From NCBI GenBank assembly GCA_900323505.1, contig OOIN01000035.1:186001-250000 (forward strand): a stretch of DNA of 64,000 nucleotides. The letters are read 5' to 3'. The stretch comes from Ustilago trichophora (Eukaryota > Basidiomycota > Ustilaginomycetes > Ustilaginales > Ustilaginaceae). Below the pieces are notes generated by a model. The model was not told the origin of the DNA and did no database searches. It saw only the letters and a list, made by a program, of their open reading frames with translations. Each line of letters begins with the position of its first letter. Within the stretch, counting starts at the first letter, position 1. Below, in pieces: positions 32,104 through 40,372 of this stretch. The position numbers were made by a program, and so were the translations under genes.

Positions 32104-32656
32104 CTAGCGTAGATTGGCGGGGTATCCGAACCAGGGCATGGAACCGGGTTTTCCAGGCTTGCCAGGTGCGTCTTGGTTTTTCTTGGGGATCGGCAGCTTG
32201 ATCACCGGTAATCCTCCACAGACCTCTTGATTGAATTTGTGGTCGAACGTGTGGACAGAGACACAGTCTGGTTTGTTGGCGGATGGTGTTACCACCCATT
32301 CACTTTGGCCGAGGTACACATAGACCATGGATTCTGGGGTTGGAAGCCAAGTGGCAAAGACTGAGACATGTACAGAAAGGCAACGATGACGGGGTTTAGA
32401 CTCGCAACAGTTTTGGTAACTTGGAGAACAAACACTTACACCTTTGGTCATCCAATTTGTAGGCACTGCTGCCGCCCCAGGAGCTACGTACTTCTCCATG
32501 ATACTGTCCAATTGGCTTCTCCAGTTGAAAGCAAGCAAACCGGGTGTCCGCAGGAGGATTGGCACCTTTGGCGCAAAGCTGTTCCCAGAAGGAAATCTCG
32601 TCCTCACAAGCCACAAAGCCTGCAGCATAGACAAGAGAAAGCAAGAGGAGCTTCAT
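32104..32656 (-). CDS. Small secreted four-cysteine protein A (cluster paralogue, two exons)
   Basis: The exons are 32656-32440 and 32360-32104, 157 residues; the join uses a GTAAGT donor in phase 1. A signal peptide (MKLLLLSLVYAAGFVA, cut near CEDE) is followed by C-x13-C (QLCAKGANPPADTRFACF). The shared core across the intron reads DDQRFFATWLPTPE, and a second pair is C-x14-C. Unlike its paralogues it carries a C-terminal tail of about 35 residues rich in Pro, Gly and Lys (APGKPGKPGSMPW). It belongs to the same family as the genes at 33410 and 34788, with the intron at the same place and an exon 1 of 217 bases. Secretion is predicted; a role in plant interaction is inferred from architecture and clustering. 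A relation to smut Mig1-type proteins is possible but untested. Confidence 0.8.
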
Positions 32657-33409
32657 GTTGCAAGACATTGGCGGGCCTTTGCGATTCGGTTCTTGGAAGA
32701 AGTGTGATAGTCAAAAAGCAAAGAGTGATGGAATGATGGAGTGAAGAGTAGGACGCAAGGAGAAAGCTAGCTCCTTATATGTGTTCTGAAGGCCAGTCGA
32801 CGGCTTTTTTTGACAACTGACTTACGGCACGAGTTCAATCGAGGACATGCTTTATGTGGAGACTGTTGTGCTTCAGTGGGTCCCGGTGGCAGGCACCACG
32901 ATCAAAGGCGGGCTGGTGGGGTCAGCAACAGCAATATCCACCACAGCACGCCATCACCTGTTGCTATCCACAAAAACTTCGAATAGCCACCAACGCCGGC
33001 ATCAACATTTCATTGCACCTTTGACCCTCCTTCTCCCCCTCTGTCCCGCCCTATAGTCAGACGTTCACACACTTGTGTGTCTAAAATTGGACTCAGATTC
33101 TTCGGCGATTGTAGGACAGTTGTATAGATAACGAGGCATCTTCCTTGTATGGGGCTCCGGTGAATTTAGGTCATCCATAACGACGAGCACAATGGGGCAC
33201 AACATAAACAGCACGCCTTTCAACTACCGCTGGACCTGGTCCGTAGCATTCCCAAACAGTAGCAGAATCGCTCGGGTACATCTCAGACGCTGTTGGCAAA
33301 GAACATCTTTGTTCAAGAAAAGATCAATTCATGGACCCGAGGCTCGTTAGCGATGGTTGATCTAATCGAAATTCTCGGATCTCCAACAGTTCCGGATGCC
33401 CTTTTGTGA

Positions 33410-33871
33410 TCAAATTTTGACGTTTCGGTTTCCAACGCAGACCTCTTGCTTCTCCACAACTCCGCTGACAGTGACACAGCCTCGTTCCGAGACGGGTTCC
33501 ACAAAGATCCTCGAGGAGTCTGCCGGATCGAGGAAAGCTTGGTCGTCAGATTGGCGTAACCATACGGCAAAGTCTAGCATTTATTGTAAGAATCAACCCA
33601 GGTTAGACAGGGACTGGGGGCTTTCGCGTTCAAAGTGATTTGAGTGTTGCTTACGATGGGGATCTTTCGGTTTGACAATGTACAAGCCGTTTCCATAATT
33701 GAAATCAACTTGTGTCTTGGTTAGCTCAAAGCAAACCCACCGGTTTGTGAGGGGAGCAGTGGGATGGTCTCCACAGAGCTCTTGATACGTAAAGACTCGA
33801 TCTTTACGAGCAATGCCCTTTGAGCCTGCAGCAGACACAAAGACAAAGTAGAGGAGGAGGAGGAGCTCCAT
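33410..33871 (-). CDS. Small secreted four-cysteine protein B (cluster paralogue, two exons)
   Basis: The exons are 33871-33655 and 33573-33410, 126 residues; donor GTAAGC, acceptor GCTAG, phase 1. A signal peptide (MELLLLLYFVFVSAAG) precedes the C-x13-C pair (ELCGDHPTAPLTNRWVCF). The joined core then reads KDPHHFAVWLRQSDDQAF and the second pair C-x12-C, ending in GNRNVKI. Exon 1 is 217 bases, exactly as in protein A. FAVWL, the GCV strand and the terminal VC are shared with protein C at 34788. The gene is preceded by the common 20-bp element at 33994 and by the shared leader at about 33905-33929. Probable apoplastic protein; function unknown. Confidence 0.82.
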
Positions 33872-33993
33872 GTTGGAAAATAAGCTTGGTTGCGGCTTGG
33901 TGACAAGCAAAGCGAAGGGTGATGGAGTGACGGAAGAAGAGGACGCCAGAAATCGTCGGGTATTTGGAAAGTGCTGGTTACCGTGTGGGTTTT

Positions 33994-34013
33994 GGTGGAT
34001 ACAAAGGTGGGGA
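33994..34013 (-). promoter_or_regulatory. Shared 20-bp cluster element, copy 1
   Basis: GGTGGATACAAAGGTGGGGA on the plus strand, 123 bp upstream of the protein B start. It matches the copies at 34450 and 35416 at 17 or more of 20 positions. Read in the direction of transcription it is C-rich with repeated CCACC. Confidence 0.6.
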
Positions 34014-34066
34014 CCAACTACCACCAACAATGGCAAACAAATAGTTCGTCAACGCAAAACCAGATT

Positions 34067-34279
34067 TCAACATGTAAAGATCTCAAACCAATTCAAAATC
34101 GCTAGGTACTGCAGCACAGACAGTGGATAAAAGAAGACTGTTGACATTGAAGACAGTGGATAAAATAAGATGGTTTGTGCATACGTTAACCCAGGCTTAG
34201 GCCTAGGCCAATGGACATTGTGCCGAGCCGCACCCATAAAGACTACGGCAAAGACAAGGGGGAAGAAGAGGAGCTTCAT
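34067..34279 (-). pseudogene. Broken copy of the secreted-protein family
   Basis: The first about 17 residues (MKLLFFPLVFAVVFMGA) repeat the signal peptide of protein C and have the same SSN context before the ATG. After that the cysteine core is gone. The frame runs through unrelated sequence with an internal direct duplication (two copies of TTTTATCCACTGTCT, about 34110-34165) to a stop at 34067. Upstream sequence, including the 20-bp element, is kept. The best reading is a tandem copy that lost its coding core through deletion. A 70-residue secreted peptide could still be made. Confidence 0.65.
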
Positions 34280-34449
34280 GTTTGATGAGACAAGTCTGGC
34301 AATGATGCAGTAAGAAGGGAATGGTGTAGTGAACAAAGAAGGGGAACGTCAAGGACAGATTTTTGCTTATTACGGACTCAGAATCGGCAGCTACTGTACC
34401 CACGCTTAACGAGGCAGTCGTGACAGCGGGTCCAGACTGTGCGAGATTT

Positions 34450-34469
34450 GGTGGATACAGCGGTGGGGT
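34450..34469 (-). promoter_or_regulatory. Shared 20-bp cluster element, copy 2 (at the broken copy)
   Basis: GGTGGATACAGCGGTGGGGT, 171 bp upstream of the broken gene. A second block, at 34374-34400, also matches the protein C promoter (35371-35396), showing that the two upstream regions are duplicates. Confidence 0.6.
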
Positions 34470-34787
34470 AAAGGACCAGCAACAACGGTGGGCATGCTGG
34501 GAAGCTTCACCGTGGAAAGAGAGTAAAACGCAGACCGACACCAACGTCGTCAACGCATTCGAGAACTCTCTGTGTGGGACATGTCAAACACAAGCAACAT
34601 CGCCAGAGACAGTAGGCACAGACAGCACAGCAAGAATACAGATGATTGCCTTTGGAAAAAGTATGTAGACACACCGCAACGACGACATTGCAGGCTCAAC
34701 TTTGGTTCCCTTAAATTGCCGTCTCTGACGATGGCTACAACAACCCCGCAAAGCGGAGAAGGTGCATGGAAGGGCCTTAGTCTGCAA

Positions 34788-35273
34788 TCAGATCTCGATC
34801 ACATTGGCTCCATTACACACCTGCTGACTAACATCTCCACGTAGGAAGACACAGCCATCCTTGGCGTTGCCGTAAATGTCCTTGCCATTGACACTGACTG
34901 TTTTGGACGGATTCGCCGTACCCAAATAATAGTAGCCTTCAGCGTTTTGTAGATAGACAGCAAAATCTGGCAGCAAGATCGTTGTAGGGCATCAAAGATT
35001 GTCAGCAAAACTTGACCTCGCATTTGTGTGTTGCAATGTTCACGGGGAAAGGGTCGAATGCTTACTACGGTTGTTATTGTCATCAAAGGCTATCTCGCCG
35101 AAACCGTTTTGGAAATCAAGTCGAGACGATTTCAGATTGAAGCAGGCCCATAGGGTGTCTTTGGGAGGAGGAGCATTCTCTCCACACAGGTCGTCATATT
35201 CAAAGTCTTGCTGTCCACAAATCATGCCCAGGAAGGCTGTGACCGAGATGAGGATGAAGAAGAGGAGCTTCAT
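34788..35273 (-). CDS. Small secreted four-cysteine protein C (cluster paralogue, two exons)
   Basis: The exons are 35273-35066 and 34966-34788, 128 residues; donor GTAAGC, acceptor GCCAG, phase 1. A signal peptide (MKLLFFILISVTAFLGMICG, cut before QQDFEY) precedes C-x13-C (DLCGENAPPPKDTLWACF). The joined core reads DDNNNRNFAVYLQNAEG, then KTVSVNGKDIYGN and C-x11-C near the end. The mature protein has just four cysteines, enough for two disulfides. It is preceded by the 20-bp element at 35416 and the shared leader. It lies head to tail with the broken copy and the other two paralogues. It is likely secreted during growth on a host; no known domain is recognised. Confidence 0.82.
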
Positions 35274-35415
35274 GTTCGAGGAGACGATCTTACGGTGATT
35301 GATAAGCAAAGCAAGAGTGATGGAGTGGACAGAGAAGGAAAGGAGGGAAACGTGTATTTATGCCTGAATTGGAGTCATAATCGGACAGCTACGGTACAAA
35401 TAAGGTGGTGGTTCC

Positions 35416-35435
35416 GGTGGGTACAGCGGTGGGGA
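35416..35435 (-). promoter_or_regulatory. Shared 20-bp cluster element, copy 3
   Basis: GGTGGGTACAGCGGTGGGGA, 143 bp upstream of the protein C start. It lies only 13 bp before the stop-codon end of the convergently placed oxidoreductase gene, so the promoter of protein C is squeezed into a short interval. Confidence 0.6.
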
Positions 35436-35447
35436 AAGTGGCATCCA

Positions 35448-36686
35448 TCACCTACTCTTCCTGCCCTCAAACCTTTCAGTAACAATGTCGAACTGTCCAA
35501 ATTCCACCAATCTCTCGGCCAACCTTTCTGCACCCACCAGCGCTGGCGTCAAGACTCCACCCTTAACCCCATCGGCTTGCAATGGATTCTGCCCTTTGCC
35601 CTCTACAATCGTCAGCGCCGTTTCGACGATCATCCTCGCCGTGAGGAGATAACCCGGGTGACCGTTTGCCTTCATCCTACAGATCGCCTTTGTTTTGCCA
35701 TCGTTTGTCGTTGCCAGAGTCTCCACTCTCAGCTTGGACTCTACCAGGCTCTTTTCACTTGGTCCTGAATTGGCTGGCATCGATTTGGCTACGAACTTCC
35801 TCACCAATCCCACGTTCATCAACACCCAAATCGAGATCGCACCGACGTAGGCAATAACGAGACCGTAGATCTTGTTCGGAACGATAACGCCTTCCTTGTA
35901 CGCAAACGCCTGACCGTAGGCTTGGGGGGAATGGTGGTGTTGTAAGAGACCCCAGGTTCGAGTGACCATGCGAGTGTTGTGTATACTAAAAGTATTCTGT
36001 GCACCCCACCTCTGACGCTGTTCGAACCATCGTACAGCATTCCAAGTCAAGCTCGCGGGTTTCGCAACCGGGCTCAACCAGTCACCCCGGATACTGTACA
36101 TCTGTTCTTTCTCACTCGCCATACTAACCCCAGAAGCCAAAGTACCAGCGGAAAGATCGTTGGGTAGATCATAGGCGCATTCTGCCAACTTGACGTCGGT
36201 TTTACCTCCGGACAACTCTTTCGCCTTCTGAACCGCCAAGTAGGTCGTAAGATCGAAGGGAAGGCTGTCGAATCCGACGCTGGAGGAGATGGTTACGCCT
36301 TTCGCCTGGGCTTTGAGGTGAAACTCTTTGATAATGTCGCTGTTGAATCCGGTTTCGCCAGAGAGGTCGACGTAGTGGGTACCGGTCTCAACGCAAGCTC
36401 GGACGACTTCGCTAGCCTTGAAAGGACGATAGGGACCGACGATGTTGACCAGAGCCTTGGCTTGAGAAGTCATCGCGGTAAGAGAGGCATAGTTGGAAGT
36501 TTCGGCTTCGATGACACCGACGCTATCGGGCAGGGAAAATTTCTGTTTGAGACCAGAGAGACGCGAAGCAGACCGTCCAGCAATGGCCCAAGATCGTTTT
36601 TCGGGATGGGTGACAAGATACTTGCATACGAGCTGACCGGTGAACCCCGTAGCGCCGAATACTACCAGATCGTACTGCTTGGACAT
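35448..36686 (-). CDS. Saccharopine-dehydrogenase-like NAD(P)-binding oxidoreductase
   Basis: 412 residues, one exon. The N-terminal Rossmann fold is clear: YDLVVFGATGFTGQLVCKYL, then WAIAGRSASRLSGL and VNIVGPYRPF. It continues with CVETGTHYVDLSGETGF and SVGFDSLPFDL, the family's diagnostic blocks. A membrane-leaning segment (YGLVIAYVGAISIWVLMNVGLV) lies near residue 290, as in SCCPDH and trans-acting enoyl reductases. The C-terminus has GHPGYLLTARMIVETAL and GGVLTPALVG. Family members are associated with lipid droplets or polyketide/lipid reduction; the substrate here is unknown. It is not the true lysine-pathway enzyme. A (GATG)n run lies just before the ATG, and TTATATAT is found about 95 bp upstream. 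Confidence 0.92.
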   Translation of the reverse strand: MSKQYDLVVFGATGFTGQLVCKYLVTHPEKRSWAIAGRSASRLSGLKQKFSLPDSVGVIEAETSNYASLTAMTSQAKALVNIVGPYRPFKASEVVRACVETGTHYVDLSGETGFNSDIIKEFHLKAQAKGVTISSSVGFDSLPFDLTTYLAVQKAKELSGGKTDVKLAECAYDLPNDLSAGTLASGVSMASEKEQMYSIRGDWLSPVAKPASLTWNAVRWFEQRQRWGAQNTFSIHNTRMVTRTWGLLQHHHSPQAYGQAFAYKEGVIVPNKIYGLVIAYVGAISIWVLMNVGLVRKFVAKSMPANSGPSEKSLVESKLRVETLATTNDGKTKAICRMKANGHPGYLLTARMIVETALTIVEGKGQNPLQADGVKGGVLTPALVGAERLAERLVEFGQFDIVTERFEGRKSR

Positions 36687-36708
36687 GGTTGCGTTTTTCT
36701 TTTGAAAA

Positions 36709-36744
36709 GATGGATGGATGGATGGATGGATGGATGGATGGATG
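36709..36744. repeat. (GATG)9 microsatellite in 5' leader
   Basis: Nine GATG units lie 23 bp upstream of the oxidoreductase ATG. In the transcribed strand they read CATC and add no start codon. Confidence 0.9.
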
Positions 36745-37430
36745 CGTGGAGGGATGAGTGGGTGAGAGAACTAGAGCGAGATATATAAGCATGGCGCGTG
36801 CATGTGTGTCAGAGGTGTGAAACTGTCGAAACGCATTCACATGGCTGTCACACAGGGTGGAGGAGTGACAGGTGAGGCGTAAATACAGGCGAATTTGACG
36901 TCAGCTAAAGTTACAGTAACTTTGCCCACAACGACACGAAATTTCCATCGGCGGCAACAACGGTTAAAGTTAATTTTTTCGCTGCTGCTTTCAATTCTTC
37001 CTGAATTCGGTTACCACCTTTGACCAAATATCAAGATGCGAGATCCGAAGAATTTTGCAATTCCGGTGTTACAGCTACACGGTTCGGTGTTGGTGAGAGA
37101 GGGGGTTTGGAAAGGGGTGATGTTGGATGACAGTTGTGCACAATTCTGCAATTTCGATGTTCGGTGTTTAGACGAGCAAAAGGGTTTGTTCCTTACCTCT
37201 GTGGTGATGTTCTCCGTGGAGAATGTTTCGCGTGGCATCTACTGCAAATGGACAAGCTCACATCATTCCGCATTCGACCTGACTCTCAGCAGCATCACTT
37301 CTCCTTCCAGGCAATCTTGAATCAAACGCAAAGCAGAATCATGCAAACCAGACTCTCAATGAAACCACGAATAATTGACCCAAACACAGCCGGTGGTTAT
37401 ACAAGAGCCCATGCACTCCACCGACCCGCA
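36745..37430. other. Intergenic region
   Basis: About 690 bp between the oxidoreductase promoter and the 3' end of the GDT1-like gene. Two short near-repeats (AATTCTGCAATTTCGATGTTCGG near 37141 and a similar stretch near 37053) are the only structure seen. Confidence 0.45.
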
Positions 37431-38741
37431 CTACCTCTGGCCCACGGCAGCCTTTGCAGCCTGTACCACCCCTTCCATCGACCCTTCCTTCTCCGTATAC
37501 GCCTCAAACGCATACACCACCGCAAAGATCAAAAACAGTGCCGCACCACCCAACGTTACATGCTTGACACTAATCCTCCTTGCCAACCAACTTCCACAGA
37601 TCACCGCCAGACTCGTACAGCAAGCATGACCCACAATCGTGCCTATACACACCAACGTCACGTTGTGTGCTGCGGCCAGAGCTATGGTTGCGATCTGACT
37701 TCGATCCCCCCACTCTCCCAGGAAGGTGAGGATGAAGGCCTGTGCGAATACGGGTGAGAAGCATAGTCCGCAGAGGTTTTTGGTGCCTTCTCTCAACGTG
37801 TGCGACATGCTCTTATCTGCCGTTCCCGCCGATTTGGTGCTACCGGGAGAGGAAGTAGAGCGAGGAAGAGTGTGGGAAGATGCACTGTGACCTTGTTCGA
37901 GTTCGTCCATTTCGTGGGTTCCGTCTTCTTCTGCAATTTCTCGCTCCGCTTCCTCCCACTCCTCTTGGATCTCATCGCCTTTCATGGCGAGGCCGTCTTT
38001 GACCATTTTGAGGCCAAATACGAGGAACAGCGCAGCGGCCATGAGGTTCGTTAGGCTCTTGGGTAGCAGAGAGGGGAACATTACCCCGAGAAGAGCAGAG
38101 AGGATCGACATCACGGCAAGGGAGAAGAAGGCTCCCGAGAAAACGATGAGACGCGATTGTCGCATGGCGAGGATGGCGGCTATGAGGAAGGTTTTATCGC
38201 CGATTTCTGATACCTGTCGATTTGAAGTGGGAGGGTAGAGTTGCGTTGGAGTCGTCGCGAAATGGGTTGCAGTGCATGGAAGAGAGCGGTGTGAGGCGTG
38301 AAGGAGAAGTGTTGCGAAGGATGGCAGAACGGTCGTGAGAACAGTACGAAACCGAGCGTTGCGGAGCGTACAGTGTTGAGCGTTGCGCCAAAGTAAGACC
38401 GATCCAACCCAGATTGCATCATCGAATCGAGCCACGAGTCAAAGAGATTCAATTGGTGTCAGCAATCTTCCCATATGCAGCCGATGTCTCCACCACAGCG
38501 TACTGCATCCGACGCAGAAAGATGCAACATCAAAAGCGAGACTTACGATAATCATTACAAAGCTAGACCACAAAGCTCTAGGATCATTCCTCCAAGCCTC
38601 GTCTAGACCCAACGCTGCCCCTACACCAGCCAACGATCCCGTTGGGACGATGCCAGATTCTGAGCCGCCCATCAGCATGCTGAGATCGATATTTTTGGCG
38701 GCTGTCTCGCCCATGCTGGCGGCGTTTGCCACGGCCTCCAT
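37431..38741 (-). CDS. GDT1: GDT1/TMEM165-family cation transporter (two exons)
   Basis: The exons are 38741-38547 and 38213-37431, 325 residues. The join restores VMIIVSEIGDKTFLIAAI. The family has two copies of the E-x-G-D-(K/R)-(T/S) motif: EIGDKT in the first half and EWGDRS in the second, each followed by hydrophobic helices. About six membrane segments are visible, with a long acidic and Ser-rich cytosolic loop between halves. Yeast Gdt1 and human TMEM165 move Ca2+ and Mn2+ against protons into the Golgi and support glycosylation. The 333-bp intron falls directly before the first motif. The N-terminal segment is short and lacks a clear signal peptide. Confidence 0.94.
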
Positions 38742-39368
38742 TGTGTGCTTTATGTAGCGCAAGCTGGCTCTGTCAAAGCTTCGCGTGTGTCCTTTGTTCG
38801 ACGATAGCTAGTAGACTGCAGAGGTAGGATGACCAGATTAGGCTTGCACGTGAGCAAAGCAAAGCAAGGATGAGCGATAGGAGTAGCAAGAGGCGGGTAC
38901 TGTGAGGATGGTGGGATTGGAAAAGCTTCAAATCAGAGGTCTCGGCGAATGAAGTTGACAGATTCCAGAGTGTTGGTTGGTGCGCGTTGGAGCCAAGAAA
39001 CACGCGGCCGCGGCAAACAACCAAAAAGACCCTGCCTTTGGTTGGCTGGCCAAAATTGCATTCTTCTCAATCTGTCAGGATTACAAATTCATTTTTTAGT
39101 GCGGAAGTCGGAGATGTGCTTTTGGGGAGAATTTTACCTTTTTGACCCTCTCTCTCTCTCTCTCTCTTCCCGGCCTGTCTTGGGAAATTCTTGAACTTGA
39201 GGTTTTCGCTCCACACCAACAACTTCTTGTCCTACAGTATATCTTTCACCTGCTCAACCTTCTCACATACCCTTGAACGACACTCCCATCAGCCCCTCCA
39301 CACACACAAGACATACTCTTCCGCATCTCGATCCCACCCTCACACACGATCCTCGCAGACAACTCACG

Positions 39369-39983
39369 ATGGAACCGGCACTTCCACTTCCTCTCCGACT
39401 TCAACTGAGTCATGCAGCGATTCCCATGGAACACGAGAGTGTTTCCGAATCGATTGCATCCTTCTTGACATCCTACGCTGCACGTACGGGCACGCATAAT
39501 GCGGCATCTTCTTCTTCGGAAGACAACTCTGGTTCTGCAGTGGGTGGATCTACCGGTGGTGTAGTTGCTGCCCAATTGACGAGGTTGATGAATGGGTTAG
39601 CTGGAAAGATTGACTATGATGCATTTAGCTCTCTCATCTCTGGTCTCAACAGCGGCAACGGAGTAGCTTCTTCTTCCGCAGCTGCATCTCCAAATGATAT
39701 GCAGGTCGATGAAGAACAACATGTACAACAGGGAGGGGACGAAGACGCCGAGGCGATGGAAACACCTGCCGAACTTTTGGACCAAAATGCAGACGGTCAA
39801 GCAAGAGAATCCTTCTCAAAACAAGACGAACTATCCCAATCTCAAACCCCAACACTCGACGATAGCCTAACACACAATCCAATCCAAGATCTTCCCTCCT
39901 CCCCTTCCAAGACCAAAAAGGTTCAAAAGGACAAGAAGGATAAAAAGGAAAAGAAGGATAAACGTGTCAAAAAGGAACCCTAA
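39369..39983 (+). CDS. Candidate RNA polymerase I subunit A14/Ker1-like protein
   Basis: 204 residues, no intron. The N-terminal part reads LRLQLSHAAIPMEHESVSESIASFLTSY, a beta-strand then amphipathic helix. A second helix, AAQLTRLMNGLAGKIDYD, follows after a Ser-rich loop. The rest is acidic, and the C-terminal 25 residues are almost only Lys, Asp and Glu with one Arg (KKDKKEKKDKRVKKEP). This order (strand, helix, loop, QL-type helix, charged tail) is like yeast Rpa14 and fission yeast Ker1, which pair with A43 in Pol I. The resemblance is weak and based on pattern only. The start is the first ATG after a CT- and AC-rich leader. Confidence 0.6.
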   Translation: MEPALPLPLRLQLSHAAIPMEHESVSESIASFLTSYAARTGTHNAASSSSEDNSGSAVGGSTGGVVAAQLTRLMNGLAGKIDYDAFSSLISGLNSGNGVASSSAAASPNDMQVDEEQHVQQGGDEDAEAMETPAELLDQNADGQARESFSKQDELSQSQTPTLDDSLTHNPIQDLPSSPSKTKKVQKDKKDKKEKKDKRVKKEP

Positions 39984-40240
39984 TCCCCTCTACAACCACA
40001 CCCTACAGTTACTTCTACCATTCCTTTTTGTTTCGTTCAACCAAACGCATCGCATCACCTCACCTCACATCACCCCGACATTGGCGCTATTTACCTTGGG
40101 TCGTTCGCCTTTTCTTGTACTTGTACCCTTTTTCACCCTCGTTTTGCCAATTAGCATCGTTATCTACCAGCTCTTCGGCAAAAAAAGCAACCTTGCTCTT
40201 TGACAGACTCACCGTCCATCCCGAACCCCGTGTACACAAA

Positions 40241-40266
40241 CACACACACACACACACACACACACA
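40241..40266. repeat. (CA)13 microsatellite
   Basis: A CA dinucleotide run lies between the convergent Ker1-like and Trk genes, in 3' flanking sequence. Confidence 0.85.
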
Positions 40267-40372
40267 AAGCCGCCTCTTGAAACGTAAACAAGTTCATTGA
40301 CGTGAGAGATCCATTCTTACATCACGTTTCCTTTCCAACTTCATCAGACGTCATCAGATATGCCATTACTAT

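Noticed and set aside
34584..34787. Minus-strand frame with a hydrophobic, signal-like stretch
   Set aside because: It ends shortly after the hydrophobic part, has no cysteine core, and its ATG lacks the shared leader of the cluster.
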